Shown here in pieces: positions 21,681-37,412 of a DNA stretch of 64,000 bases. The stretch's first letter is position 1, and every line of letters begins with the position of its first letter. A program made the translations under genes and the position numbers. The stretch comes from Deinococcus aetherius (GTDB lineage: Bacteria; Deinococcota; Deinococci; Deinococcales; Deinococcaceae), in the NCBI RefSeq assembly GCF_025997855.1, contig NZ_AP026560.1, positions 758,501 through 822,500 of the forward strand, written 5' to 3'. A model generated the notes under the pieces. That model searched no databases, was not told the DNA's origin, and saw only the letters and a list, made by a program, of their open reading frames with translations.

Positions 21681-22234
21681 AACAAACCTCCTGCGTGCAG
21701 CGCGCCCTTCAGCGCGCAAAACGCCTCATCGGTGCGCCTCTCCTCCCCGGTCGAGAAGCGGTCGATCAGTAGCCCCGTCAGCGCCGCGAGGACCCAGTTG
21801 GCGCTGGACGCTGGGACCTCCTCTTTCAAGTGCGCGGTCACCACCCCGAGCCAGGCGTGGAGGGCACCCTGCGCGAACTGCCGATACAGGCCGTCTTCGT
21901 CGATGGCGTGAAGTTCCACCTCGAAGAGCGAGCGCAGGAAGGGCGTGAGTTCGGGCGAGGTCAGCCGCGCCCACAGCACGTCGAACCGCTCATCCGGGTC
22001 GGCGGCGGGGTCCACCTGGGCCAAGACCACCTGCTGCTGTGCGGCGATGGCCCCCAGCACCTCCACGACGAGCTGTTCCTTCGAGCAGAAGTGGTAGAGC
22101 AGCAGGCGGGCACTCACCCCGAGGGCGTCCGCGAGGGGCCGCAGGCTGAGGTCCGTGAGGCCGTGCTCCAGCACGTAGGCGGCGGCTCGCCCCAAAAGAT
22201 CGGTTTTGGCCTGTGGATTCGGCGGTCGCCCCAT
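21677..22234 (-). CDS. TetR-family transcriptional regulator
   Basis: A 185-residue protein. The N-terminal helix-turn-helix reads AAAYVLEHGLTDLSLRPLADALGVSARLLLYHFCSKEQLVVEVL, with the usual LxxLYHxFxSKExL ending (here LLYHFCSKEQL). The C-terminal helical domain would bind an inducer, which cannot be predicted. Encoded first in a two-gene unit with a small membrane protein, a common arrangement for self-regulated resistance or efflux genes. Start ATG 22234. Confidence 0.9.
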   Translation of the reverse strand: MGRPPNPQAKTDLLGRAAAYVLEHGLTDLSLRPLADALGVSARLLLYHFCSKEQLVVEVLGAIAAQQQVVLAQVDPAADPDERFDVLWARLTSPELTPFLRSLFEVELHAIDEDGLYRQFAQGALHAWLGVVTAHLKEEVPASSANWVLAALTGLLIDRFSTGEERRTDEAFCALKGALHAGGLL

Positions 22235-22322
22235 ATGCTCCTCAGTCGTTACGGTAACAAGTGTGGAGGATACGGGGGGTGAAAGTCAAGGCGAGCTCTT
22301 GAAAAGCTGCACGCCCAAAGAG

Positions 22323-22353
22323 GAGCGCCCCCACCACTTGGGCAGGGGCGCTC
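22323..22353 (-). terminator. Terminator-like hairpin after the DEAD-box helicase gene
   Basis: Minus strand GAGCGCCCC / GGGGCGCTC stem (9 bp, plus an extra C/G) with a 13-base loop, 24 bases after the helicase stop, followed by CTCTTTGG. The uridine run is weak. Confidence 0.55.
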
Positions 22354-22376
22354 ATGATGGGTTCGGTTCAGCGCGT

Positions 22377-24174
<1,798 letters not shown>

Positions 24175-24288
24175 GGGAAAGCACAGCCCCAGTGACCAGC
24201 AAACGCCAAGCCTTCGGCATCCAGCATGTCCTGAAAGTGGGGGCACTTTCCAACCGCCGGGCACATCCCGGACGGCGCACGAAGAGAA

Positions 24289-24317
24289 AGTGTACACGGT
24301 ACGCTTGGAAAAATCAA
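24289..24317 (-). promoter_or_regulatory. Promoter of the DEAD-box helicase gene
   Basis: Minus strand TTGATT (24317-24312), 17-base spacer, TACACT (24294-24289). It predicts a 5' untranslated region of about 120 nt, long for this window. Confidence 0.6.
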
Positions 24318-24380
24318 GTGGGGAGGCGGCGTGCTTCACGGGGAAAACCAACCCTGGCAGGCCGGTGCTAACGTCGAGCT

Positions 24381-24784
24381 ATGCCTTCCAAGCTCAACCC
24401 CCGCATGAGCCAGGCCGCCGCCGATCTCGGCTTGCCTTACTCTGCGCTCCATCAGGACTGGGGCATCGAGGTCACCGACCCGGACCACCTGCCGGAATTC
24501 GTCGCGTAACTACCGCGAGCACCAGGCCGGGTTTGACGAGTGGGTGGGCTCAGGAATACTACCCGGGCGAGCTACTTCTGCAATCTGCGAACGACGCGTT
24601 ACATGACGGCGTCCAAACTCGTTCCCTGATTGAAGGGGCTGTGTCCCTGATCGCCGCACGGCGCGAGCACGAGGCCACTCGGTTCCTGATCAACTCTTGG
24701 ATCAAGCTTGATCGCTCTGGATTGGTTGGGGGAGGAACAGAATTCCCTATCGCTGCTGTCCTTCGGGAGGCGTTAGGAATATAG
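24381..24784 (+). pseudogene. Remnants of one or two small genes
   Basis: Coding-like pieces occur in three successive frames. From ATG 24381 a 42-codon frame reads MPSKLNPRMSQAAADLGLPY and ends at TAA 24507-24509. The next frame continues plausibly as NYREHQAGFDEWVGSG (about 24508-24555). A third frame from about 24540 reads AQEYYPGELLLQSANDALHDG and ends VLREALGI at TAG 24782-24784. The switching suggests one or two small genes damaged by frameshifts, but intact tiny genes cannot be excluded. GC content is lower than in neighbours. Family unknown. Confidence 0.4.
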
Positions 24785-24787
24785 GTT

Positions 24788-25753
24788 TCACGAGGGCGGC
24801 GTCTCCAAGTCCGCCGGAACCGTCCCCCCCAGTGCCACCCAGGCGTTCAGCATGTCGTCGGGCACAGGCGCATGCAGATTCAGCGCCTCGCCCGTGACAG
24901 GGTGGGGAAGGGTCAGGAAGTGCGCGTGCAGCGCGTGTCGCCCTATAGCCTGACTTTCCCGCCCGTACACCGGATCGCCCAGAATGGGACTGCCCAGGTG
25001 CGCGAGGTGGACGCGAATCTGGTGGGTACGGCCCGTGCGCGGCTGGGCCCGAACGAGGGCGAGGGTGCGCCCATGCCCGTCCCCGTGGGCGGCGAGTGGG
25101 GTGAAGAGGGTCTGCGCCTCGCGGGGGCTCACGCCGCCGACCGCCATGCGCTGCCGTGCGGTGGGATGGCGGCCAATCGGCGCGTCCACCCGCACGGGGT
25201 CCTCGGCCCGCCACGTCCCCGCCGCGATGGCGAGGTATGTCTTGTGGGTGTCGCGGTCCTTGAAGGCGGCGGCCAGCCGCGCGTGCGCCTGCACGGTCTT
25301 GGCGACCACGATCACGCCGCTGGTGTCTTTGTCGAGGCGGTGGACGATGCCGGGGCGGTAGCCGTCCGGTCCCAGGGCGCCCTCCTGCTCGGGGAGGCTC
25401 ATGCGGCCCAGCAGGGCATTGACGAGGGTGCCGCCTGAGACGCCGGGCGCCGGGTGGGTCACCATGCCGGGCGGCTTGTTCACGGCGATCATGGCCTCGT
25501 CCTCGTACAGCACGTCGAGGGGCACGTCCTCGGGCGACACGGTGGCGTCCGGGGGAGGGGGGAGGTGGACCGTCAGCGCCTCACCCCCGCGCAACTTGAG
25601 ACTGGCCTTGCGCGCCACGTCGCCGCGCACCTGCACATGCCCGCCTTCGATCCACCCGGCGACCTGCGAGCGGCTCTGACCCGTCAGCTCCGCGAGCACG
25701 GCGTCGAGACGGCCTGGCGTGGCGGTGAGGTGGAGGGGCGGCGGGTCGGTCAC
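24788..25753 (-). CDS. rluD: RluD-type 23S rRNA pseudouridine synthase
   Basis: A 321-residue protein with an N-terminal S4 RNA-binding domain (GRLDAVLAELTGQSRSQVAG to about residue 65) and a RluA-superfamily catalytic domain. The signature HRLDKDTSG is at 138-146, with Asp141 the catalytic residue. AVNKPPGMVTHP and RTGRTHQIRVHLAHLG are also present. RluD modifies three uridines in helix 69 of 23S rRNA; the domain layout fits RluD, but RluC-like specificity cannot be excluded. Start is GTG 25753. Confidence 0.88.
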   Translation of the reverse strand: MTDPPPLHLTATPGRLDAVLAELTGQSRSQVAGWIEGGHVQVRGDVARKASLKLRGGEALTVHLPPPPDATVSPEDVPLDVLYEDEAMIAVNKPPGMVTHPAPGVSGGTLVNALLGRMSLPEQEGALGPDGYRPGIVHRLDKDTSGVIVVAKTVQAHARLAAAFKDRDTHKTYLAIAAGTWRAEDPVRVDAPIGRHPTARQRMAVGGVSPREAQTLFTPLAAHGDGHGRTLALVRAQPRTGRTHQIRVHLAHLGSPILGDPVYGRESQAIGRHALHAHFLTLPHPVTGEALNLHAPVPDDMLNAWVALGGTVPADLETPPS

Positions 25754-25931
25754 GGCGGGCAGTGTAGCGCCGGGCTCAGCGAATCTTCAGAAAGGCGACC
25801 CGGCAATCCGAACCGGAGGGAAGTCGCATATAGCCGGGTGAAGAAGGGAACGGGCCTCGGTGGTCCACCCGCTCCCCCGTTCCCTCCGCCCTCCTCCTCC
25901 GGCGCTGCCGGTTGCCCCCAGGGAGAAACCT

Positions 25932-26213
25932 ATGCCCAATATCGGTGCGCCTGAACTGCTGATCATCCTCGTGGTGGCCCTGATCGTCTTCGGACCGCGC
26001 AAGCTGCCGGAACTCGGCAAGAGTATCGGTCAGGGCCTGCGCGAGTTCCGCAAGTCCACGGGCGCGGTGACCGACGAGTTGCGCCGGGGTCTGGACACCA
26101 CGCCGGATGTGCCCGCTCCCGCTCCCACCCTGCCTGCCGCGAGCGCCGAGGTCAGGAACCCCGTCACGGTGGACGCCGCCGTTCCCGTGTCCGGGCCCAC
26201 GCCCCGGTCCTGA
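25932..26213 (+). CDS. tatA: Twin-arginine translocase subunit TatA
   Basis: A 93-residue protein. The N-terminal membrane helix PNIGAPELLIILVVALIVFG is followed by the invariant FGPRKLPELGKSIG and an amphipathic helix (QGLREFRKSTG), then a Pro/Ala-rich tail. TatA oligomers form the protein-conducting part of the Tat pathway for folded proteins. Start ATG 25932 with AGGGAG upstream; the longer frame is low-complexity. TatC is not in the window. It lies 66 bases before the ECF sigma gene. Confidence 0.92.
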   Translation: MPNIGAPELLIILVVALIVFGPRKLPELGKSIGQGLREFRKSTGAVTDELRRGLDTTPDVPAPAPTLPAASAEVRNPVTVDAAVPVSGPTPRS

Positions 26214-26279
26214 GTCGAGCCGGCGTCCGTCCCGGGGGGACACCTCCTGCCTCCGTCCCTGTTAGGCTGGGCTGGCCCC

Positions 26280-26873
26280 ATGACCCTAGTCTTCCCACCT
26301 GCCGACGACGCCTCCGACGAGGCCCTTATCCAGGCGATGGCGGGTGGACACGAGGACGCCCTGCGGGAACTGCACCGACGCCACGCACGGCTGCTCTACG
26401 CCCTCGGCCACCGGATGCTGCGCCAACGCGACGACGTGGAATCCTGCGTGCAAGACGCCTTTATGAACGCCTGGCGGCACGCAGCCCGCTTCGATCCCAC
26501 CCGGGCGAGCGTCAAGACCTGGCTCGTGAGCATTGCGCACCACCGCTTTCTCCAGGAACTGCGTGATCGGCCCGACGTGGCGCTCGAACTCGAAGACTGG
26601 GACGCGCCCGTGGCGGCGCCCGACCCCACCGACCGCATCCTGGCAAGTCGCGCCGTGCAGGTGCTGGAGCCCTCCCAGCGGGAACTGGTCGAACTCGCGT
26701 ACTTCCGGGGCCATTCTCACTCGGAACTCGCTACCCTGACCGGGCTGCCCGTGGGAACGGTCAAATCCCGCCTGCGCGCCGCCCTGGACCGAATGCGCAG
26801 GCACCTGGGAGGCGCGGCCCAACCCGACCCTTCGCCCTCATCGGACGCCCTGGAAGGAGGTGAGCATCCGTGA
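26280..26873 (+). CDS. ECF-type RNA polymerase sigma factor
   Basis: A 197-residue sigma-70 family protein. Region 2 reads HARLLYALGHRMLRQRDDVESCVQDAFMNAWRHA, with RFDPTRASVKTWLVSIAHHRF following. Region 4 reads LEPSQRELVELAYFRGHSHSELATLTGLPVGTVKSRLRAALDRMR. This layout matches the SigK-like ECF group that works with RskA-type anti-sigma factors, and such a gene follows with a GTGA overlap. A TAGGCT hexamer 11 bases before the ATG may be its -10. Confidence 0.93.
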   Translation: MTLVFPPADDASDEALIQAMAGGHEDALRELHRRHARLLYALGHRMLRQRDDVESCVQDAFMNAWRHAARFDPTRASVKTWLVSIAHHRFLQELRDRPDVALELEDWDAPVAAPDPTDRILASRAVQVLEPSQRELVELAYFRGHSHSELATLTGLPVGTVKSRLRAALDRMRRHLGGAAQPDPSPSSDALEGGEHP

Positions 26874-27541
26874 CGAGCCCCGACCGTGACCAACTCACCG
26901 CCTACGCCCTGGGAATCCTGCCCCCGGAGGAAGAGGCCCGCGTCCGCGCCGCGCTGGACGCTGACCCCGCCCTGCGCGCCCAGGTGGACGCCGACCAGGA
27001 AGCGCTCGTCGCCCTGGCCGAGGCGCTGCCGCAGGAGCCCGTGCCCGGCGGCGCCGAGGAGCGGCTGATGGCCCGCCTCGTCCGGGAACGGCCGGAACCC
27101 GCTGCCCCGGTCGTCTCCGCAGCGCCCCCCGTCACCCGGCGCAGGCCGAACCGAACCTGGCTGCCCCTGGCCGCCCTGGGGCTCGCGGCGGCGCTCGCCC
27201 TCGTGCTCGTTCTGCGGCCCGAGGGCGATCCGCTGCGCCGCTACGCGAGCACGCCGGGCGCGACGACCCAGCCCCTGGAGGCGAACGGCAACCGTCTCGG
27301 GCAACTCGTGCGCCTGCCGGACGGCCGCGCGTACGTGTACCTGGCGCAACCCGCCGAGGCGGGGCGGATATACCAGATGTGGCAGATTCAGGGCGGCGTC
27401 CCCGTCTCCCTCGGCCTGTTCGAGGGTCAGGGCTTCCTGTTGACGGGCCTGGCCACCGGCGCGACGGTCGCCGTCAGCGTCGAGCCCCCCGGCGGCAGCC
27501 CGCAACCCACCACGACGCCAATTCTGGTCCAGACGCTTTGA
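26870..27541 (+). CDS. RskA-like anti-sigma factor
   Basis: A 223-residue protein from GTG 26870, overlapping the sigma stop, with GGAGG nine bases upstream. The N-terminal 70 residues form a helical anti-sigma domain (QLTAYALGILPPEEEARVRAAL), without a clear zinc-binding HxxxCxxC motif. One membrane span (WLPLAALGLAAALALVLVL) lies near 100-118. The C-terminal periplasmic part contains YQMWQIQGGVPVSLGLFEGQG and ends in an RskA-like domain. It should hold the sigma factor at the membrane until a signal releases it. Confidence 0.88.
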   Translation: MTSPDRDQLTAYALGILPPEEEARVRAALDADPALRAQVDADQEALVALAEALPQEPVPGGAEERLMARLVRERPEPAAPVVSAAPPVTRRRPNRTWLPLAALGLAAALALVLVLRPEGDPLRRYASTPGATTQPLEANGNRLGQLVRLPDGRAYVYLAQPAEAGRIYQMWQIQGGVPVSLGLFEGQGFLLTGLATGATVAVSVEPPGGSPQPTTTPILVQTL

Positions 27542-27837
27542 GAGCTCGGGGAGTCGGGTTCCGGGACTGTGGGGTGTGGAACGCAACGCTTTCTCAGTCA
27601 ACCTGATCTAAGGATCATCTCAGCCTCCGGAACCCCTGCTCCTCCAGGGTGAACTCGGAGGTTAGCCTCATTCGGCAGGAGAACGCCCCGCGCTGCCGGG
27701 GCTCGTCCGCTTGAGGACGGCCGAGACGGTGCGGGGCATGAAACGTGTCTCCTCCACGTCCGGGCGGCCCACCCCCCGCTACCTTGACGGGTGGGCCCCC
27801 GGACCGGGTGCTTTGCCCCCACCCACACCCCACGACC

Positions 27838-28971
<1,134 letters not shown>

Positions 28972-28997
28972 GGCGGAGCCTGCCGCATGATGGGGGT

Positions 28998-29606
28998 ATG
29001 TCCACCGGCCTCCCCGACCCCGCCACCGCTGAACACCTGCTCCTGGAGGCCGAGGCCATGAACCCCGGCGCCTGGGTCGGGCACTCCCGCAACGTGGCGC
29101 TCGCGGCGCGGCTGATCGCCGGGCGCCACCCCACCCTGGACCCGGAGCGGGCGCACACCCTGGGCCTGCTGCACGACCTGGGGCGCCGCACCGGCCCCAA
29201 CCGCGACCGCCACATCCTCGACGGGCACGACTTCCTGATGAAGTTGGGGTATACGGACGCGGCGCGTATCGCCCTGACCCACTCCTTCGTCATCCCCAGC
29301 CTCGACACCCTTCAGGGCGAGTGGGACGGCACGCCCGAGGAGTGGGCCCGGCTGGGGGAACTTCTCGCCCTGGCCCGGCAGACGGATGAGGACCGCCTCC
29401 TGCAACTGTGCGACACGCTCGCCTTGGCAGATGGCTTCTGCACGGTGCACGAGCGCGTGGTGGACGTGGCCCTGCGGTACGGCGTGACTGCCCGCACGCC
29501 GGACAAGTGGCGCGCGGGGCTGGCCCTGAAGACCGAGTTCGACCGGGAGTGCGGGGTGAACGTCTACCGCCTGCTGCCGGGGTTGACCGAACGTCTGCTG
29601 GCCTGA
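28998..29606 (+). CDS. HD-domain phosphohydrolase-like protein
   Basis: A 202-residue protein with the metal-binding HD pattern: H in WVGHSRNVALAARL, HD in GLLHDLGRRTG, H in HILDGHDFLM, and a further histidine in ALTHSFVIP. Such proteins hydrolyse phosphate esters of nucleotides or related molecules; the substrate is unknown. Probably co-transcribed with the cysteine desulfurase. A hairpin AGCCCCGG/CCGGGGCT (29606-29632) starts at its stop codon and may end the transcript, though it has no uridine tract. Confidence 0.85.
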   Translation: MSTGLPDPATAEHLLLEAEAMNPGAWVGHSRNVALAARLIAGRHPTLDPERAHTLGLLHDLGRRTGPNRDRHILDGHDFLMKLGYTDAARIALTHSFVIPSLDTLQGEWDGTPEEWARLGELLALARQTDEDRLLQLCDTLALADGFCTVHERVVDVALRYGVTARTPDKWRAGLALKTEFDRECGVNVYRLLPGLTERLLA

Positions 29607-29739
29607 GCCCCGGCGACCGGGAGGCCGGGGCTGCGGTGGTCCGCTGGTCGCCCCTTCTCCCGGCCTAGTCACGAGCAGAACGCTGCGTCCCGCTTTAACA
29701 GGCGTGTTCAGGAACGTGCTTCGTCAGGGAAGGGACGGC

Positions 29740-31143
29740 TCAGGGGTTGCCGGGCCCGGCCAGCGTCAGCGTCTGCTGCCGGGTCTGCCCGCCGCGCCGC
29801 ACCGTGAGGGTCACCTCGTCGCCGGGCTGCCGGACGATCAGCGCACTTTGCAGGTCCTGCACGGTGGAGACCTCCTGGTCCTCGATGCGCGTGATGATGT
29901 CCCCGCCCACCCGCAGGCTGCCGCCCGGCACGGCGACCTCGCGGCTGCCGCCCCGCAGGCCCGCGCCGGAGGCCGGGCTGCCCGGGGACACCTCCTGCAC
30001 GAGCACGCCGTTGTCGGGAAGCCCCAGCCCCTGTCGCGCCTGCGGGCTGAGTGCCTGAAGCGGGAAGCCCACGATCCCGATGCGCGGCGCCCCCACCTCG
30101 CGCCCCACGCGCAAGCGGGGCAGGATCGCTTTGGCGACGTTGATGGGCACCGCGAAGCCCACGCCCGCGCTCTGCCCCACGCCCGTCGCCGCCCCAGCGG
30201 GGGAGAGGATCTGGGTGTTCACCCCGATCACCTCGCCCCGGCTGTTCACCAGCGGCCCGCCCGAGTTGCCGGGGTTGATCGCCGCGTCGGTCTGGATGGT
30301 GTTTTGCGGGATGTCGTTCACGCCGATGGGCACCACCCGGTTCTTCGCCGACACGATCCCCTGGGTGACGGTGAACTCCAGCCCGAAGGGCGCGCCCATG
30401 GCGATAGCTTTCTGCCCCACCCGCACCCGGTCGCTGTTGCCCAGGGCCATCGGCTCGTAGGCGTTCTGAGGGACGTTCTGGGCCTGGAGGAGGGCGAGGT
30501 CGTAGTCGGGGGCGGTGGCGATCACGCGGGCGGGGTACTCGCGCTGACTCTCATGCAGACGCACGGTGACCCGGCTCGCCCCGCTGACGACATGGTTGTT
30601 GGTGATGATGAAGCCCCGGTCGTCGATGAAAAAGCCCGACCCCGAGCCCGTCGGCTCGATGCCCCCGCCCGCGCTCGGGCCCGGGGTGGGCGCCGGGCCC
30701 CCGAAGGGGTTGGAGAGCAGGCCCGGCTGCGGCGCGTCGAAGCGTGTGACGAACACCACCCCGTCCTGACGCTGCTCGACCACGTCGATGGTGTTCTCCT
30801 CGTAGTTCAACAGGTCAAGCCTCTCGGTGGAGACGGTGGTCGTCCCCGACGCGGCCGGGGCCTGCGCCGTCTGCCCCTGGGTCTGTCCCTGGGTCGTTCC
30901 CGGGTTCGCGGCTGTGGGCTCGCTCGGCGCCGTGGCCGCCGGAGTGGTGGTCTGGTTCTGCGCCGTGCCCGTGGTCGTGGTGCCCGCGCTCCTCTGGGTG
31001 GGGCCGGAGGTGTTGGCGTTGCTCGTCCGGGTGTCGCAACTCCCGAGCGCGAGGCTGAGCAGCACGAGCAGCGGCGCCGTGGACAATCCCCGTCCCGATG
31101 CGCGGAGGAACGACGTTTCCCGGTGGCCTTCGGATTCGGTCAT
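29740..31143 (-). CDS. HtrA/DegP-like serine protease, lipoprotein-type
   Basis: A 467-residue protein. The N-terminus has a signal with a lipobox (LLVLLSLALGSC), then a Thr/Gln/Ala-rich linker of about 70 residues. The trypsin-like domain shows His in FIITNNHVVSG, Asp in PDYDLALLQ and Ser in NPGNSGGPLV. One PDZ domain follows (LPDNGVLVQEVSPGSPASGAGL, then GGDIITRIEDQEV). It should act in envelope protein quality control. Start ATG 31143; a TTG six bases upstream (31149) has a better-spaced AGGAGGG and could be the real start. No repressor or sensor gene is adjacent. Confidence 0.9.
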   Translation of the reverse strand: MTESEGHRETSFLRASGRGLSTAPLLVLLSLALGSCDTRTSNANTSGPTQRSAGTTTTGTAQNQTTTPAATAPSEPTAANPGTTQGQTQGQTAQAPAASGTTTVSTERLDLLNYEENTIDVVEQRQDGVVFVTRFDAPQPGLLSNPFGGPAPTPGPSAGGGIEPTGSGSGFFIDDRGFIITNNHVVSGASRVTVRLHESQREYPARVIATAPDYDLALLQAQNVPQNAYEPMALGNSDRVRVGQKAIAMGAPFGLEFTVTQGIVSAKNRVVPIGVNDIPQNTIQTDAAINPGNSGGPLVNSRGEVIGVNTQILSPAGAATGVGQSAGVGFAVPINVAKAILPRLRVGREVGAPRIGIVGFPLQALSPQARQGLGLPDNGVLVQEVSPGSPASGAGLRGGSREVAVPGGSLRVGGDIITRIEDQEVSTVQDLQSALIVRQPGDEVTLTVRRGGQTRQQTLTLAGPGNP

Positions 31144-31386
31144 GACCAATTATTCCCTCCTGCAAATGTGTCCTGTGCGCGGGCACCCTTGAGCAAGGAC
31201 ACGGAAAGAGGCAGAAGGTTCATTCTCCCGGCCTGCCCCCTTCCGCCCGGCCGTCGGCGTCCCACCCGGGCGACGGGGAAGGTGTCGGGGGGAGTCAGGC
31301 GTAGCGCCCCGTGATTCGCCTCCAGCCGCCGGACGAGCGTCGGCTTGCCGGAGTCGGAGAGGGCCAACGAGGAGGTGAAGGGTGGG

Positions 31387-31890
31387 CTAGAAAGGCAGGG
31401 GTCCCGTCATGAGGTAGACGCTCCCCCTCCTCGGGCCGTTCGCATGGTCCAGAACATTGAAACCCTCGGTGGTGCCGTCAATTCGGCACATCTCCGTTTG
31501 CCCCTCACTCAAGAGGCACTCGACGGTGTGCCTCTTGCCGTCCAGGGTCTGCATCCGACCCGAGCGCAACTCGGAGGCGAGGAAGACGTTAGCGCAGGCA
31601 TACGCGGCGGCCTCGGGCGAGGTGAGGAAGTCCTCCAGCCTGACGCCCTTCCCCGCCAGCCTCTCGGCCAGAAGGGCATTGCTGCTGTCGGGACCCGCGT
31701 TGACCAGCACCACGGTCACTTCATCGTTGAGGCCGTTCAGGGTGGGCAGGATCGCCCGGCACGAGAGGGCCTGCGGGTCGCGCGCACACGAGGCCACGTA
31801 GTCACGGGCGACGGGCGGCGTGTACAGGTCCAGGCCGGGACTGCACGCCGACAGCAGGGCGGCGCAGAGGGCGGCGTGCCAGGGCTTCAT
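31387..31890 (-). CDS. Lipoprotein, unknown function
   Basis: A 167-residue protein from ATG 31890. It has a short signal with a lipobox (ALCAALLSAC), so Cys16 or so should be lipidated. The mature part has five further cysteines (CARDPQALSC, YACANVF, VECLL, EMCRI), probably disulphide-bonded outside the membrane. A TATTGT hexamer lies six bases upstream of the ATG, fitting the leaderless promoter type. The longer upstream frame is not preferred. Family not recognised. Confidence 0.65.
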   Translation of the reverse strand: MKPWHAALCAALLSACSPGLDLYTPPVARDYVASCARDPQALSCRAILPTLNGLNDEVTVVLVNAGPDSSNALLAERLAGKGVRLEDFLTSPEAAAYACANVFLASELRSGRMQTLDGKRHTVECLLSEGQTEMCRIDGTTEGFNVLDHANGPRRGSVYLMTGPLPF

Positions 31891-31990
31891 AACGCCACAA
31901 TAGGTGATTACGAGGTGATCGCGGCCAACGGCAAAGCCCCCGCTGCCCTCTCCGGGCACGGGGACTTCCAAGACCTGACGCCTCTCCTCC

Positions 31991-34748
<2,758 letters not shown>

Positions 34749-34756
<8 letters not shown>

Positions 34757-35273
34757 GGGGAAGCTCCATCGGGGAGAGTTGGAGGTGGCGCAGAAGGTCA
34801 GGGAGGGCGGCGTCGTAGCCGTCGCCGGGGGTCAGGCCACAGGCACCCAGCGGGGCAAAGCGGCAGAGGGAGGTGAGCCCGGCATCGTCCTCGCCGTGTG
34901 TGACTCTGTGCGCCCAGGCGTCCGGGGTGTCTGGTGGGGCCGACAGGTGGAAGAAGTGCCAGACTTCCTCCCGCCCCCCCCGCCGCCAGTGCCAGGAGGC
35001 GAGATAGACGGGCTCACTCAGCCCCAGTCCTGTCTCCTCCCACGTCTCGCGCACGGCGGCCTCCTCGGGCGTCTCACTGGGTTCCAGACCACCCGCCGGA
35101 ACCTGGATGCCCGCGTCCGGGTACTCGGGAGTGTGCTCGAAGACGAGCATTTCGTCCTGTCGGCGCGTGACGTAAGCCAAGACCCGCTCACGCAGGCCAT
35201 GTCGCTGTGCCAGGGCGCGGGCCTCCACGACGGAAAGTGGGTGGCCGATCAGGGGGGGCAGGGATTGAGTCAC
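34749..35273 (-). CDS. Nudix hydrolase in the valS operon
   Basis: A 174-residue protein with a full Nudix box: GGLEPSETPEEAAVRETWEETGL (given here as G-x5-E-x7-RE-x2-EE-x-G) near residues 80-100. Nudix enzymes cleave nucleoside diphosphate-linked substrates; the substrate is unknown. Start GTG 35273 is preferred because GGAGG lies five bases upstream; the longer frame to 35300 would start inside the T-box terminator. First gene of the T-box transcript, overlapping valS by eight bases. Confidence 0.85.
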
Positions 35274-35288
35274 GGGAACCTCCAAACG

Positions 35289-35568
35289 AAAACGCCTCAT
35301 CCGCCGAAGCTTTCACTCCGAGTGCGGACGAGACGAGGCGACTTCTCCCTATCCCGTGGTACCACCGCCGTTCCGGCCCGTATGCGGGCGCGGCGCTTAT
35401 GGTGCGCTGTGTCGGGCGCAACCCGGGGGGCTCTACTCGGTGGCCTTCGCCTTTCTTCCCCCTCGCTCGCGGGCGACCTTCCCCGGCTGCCCTCCCGGGC
35501 CCGCTCTCAGTCACGGCGGGACCTCCCTGTGGGCGCAACCTCCGGGTACTCCTCCCGGTCACTGCTGG
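35289..35568 (-). promoter_or_regulatory. T-box riboswitch upstream of Nudix-valS
   Basis: The minus strand contains the T-box core GGCGGTGGTACCACGG (about 35371-35354), where TGGT would pair with the ACCA end of uncharged tRNA-Val. It is followed by a terminator: CGCCTCGTCTCGTCCGC pairing with GCGGATGAGGCG, then TTTTCG (35340-35289). The upstream 200 nt are structured and contain GGGAGGAGTACCCGG near the expected stem I region. I could not assign the specifier codon with confidence. T-boxes control synthetase genes by tRNA charging. Confidence 0.8.
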
Positions 35569-35573
35569 GGGAC

Positions 35574-35579
35574 AGTATA
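35574..35579 (-). promoter_or_regulatory. -10 element of the T-box/Nudix/valS transcript
   Basis: Minus strand TATACT just before the structured leader; transcription should start near 35567. A weak TTCATC lies 16 bases further upstream as a possible -35. Confidence 0.5.
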
Positions 35580-35639
35580 GGGGAGCGGGGCGGGGGATGA
35601 ATGCGTGAAACGGCGCATGTCCGGTGTGGCGGGCCGCCC

Positions 35640-36161
35640 TCACCCCAGCTCGATCAGGCCCGCCGTGACAAAGGGCCGCAGCGTCTCCAGCGTGGTTCGG
35701 GGCGACCCCCCCGCCCGCTCCAGCACGGCGCGGAGGGGCAGGTTCTCCTCGATGTGGCTCAGGGCAAGGTACTGCGCCCGGGTGACCGGCTGCGCCTCCG
35801 TCCAACGCAGCGTGAAGCGCAGGGGCCGCTCCCAGTCGGGGAAGACGCGCAGCAGGGGTCCCCAGGCGTCCGCCTCCCCGATCATCTGGCGCAGGGCGGC
35901 GTCGCGGCGCAGCGAAAGCGTCCGTTCGGGGGCCGTGCCGGAGGGATCGAAGGTGAAGATGCCCGCGTCGAGGCTACTCAGCAGTTGCAGGGCGCCCTCG
36001 CCCGCCAGGGTCCCTGCCCGCGCGTGGACGAGTTCGCCCGGCTCGAACCAGAGATCGCCCCCGCGCGCGTGTGCGACGCTCAGCCTTCCGCCCCGCCCGC
36101 TGGAGAGCAACATCTGCATGACGGAGAGAAACGGAAACACCGCGAGATCACCGCGAACCAT
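35640..36161 (-). CDS. DUF4388 (PATAN-like) protein
   Basis: A 173-residue protein beginning MVRGDLAVFPFLSVMQMLLS with SGRGGRLSV next, the DUF4388 signature, followed by GDLWFEPGELVHARAGTLAGEGAL. DUF4388 domains occur in bacterial signalling proteins and are of uncertain function. The last 60 residues look like a winged-helix-type segment. A TAAACT hexamer nine bases upstream of the ATG suggests a near-leaderless message. It is transcribed alone, toward the valS operon promoter. Confidence 0.8.
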   Translation of the reverse strand: MVRGDLAVFPFLSVMQMLLSSGRGGRLSVAHARGGDLWFEPGELVHARAGTLAGEGALQLLSSLDAGIFTFDPSGTAPERTLSLRRDAALRQMIGEADAWGPLLRVFPDWERPLRFTLRWTEAQPVTRAQYLALSHIEENLPLRAVLERAGGSPRTTLETLRPFVTAGLIELG

Positions 36162-36271
36162 ATAAAGGAGAGTTTAGGGCCTGGGGGTGGGGGGATGTCT
36201 GCCCCCGCCCAAAGGAGGGAGCCCCGGGGGCGGCTCGCTCACCGCTGTCCCAGGGCTCCGGTGGGGAAATG

Positions 36272-37412
<1,141 letters not shown>

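Noticed and set aside
27612..27668. An 18-residue minus-strand frame, MRLTSEFTLEEQGFRRLR
   Set aside because: It looks protein-like but is too short to judge and has no promoter or terminator context.
31140..31367. A 75-codon minus-strand frame before the HtrA gene
   Set aside because: It overlaps the HtrA start, begins at a non-ATG codon and has no ribosome binding site.
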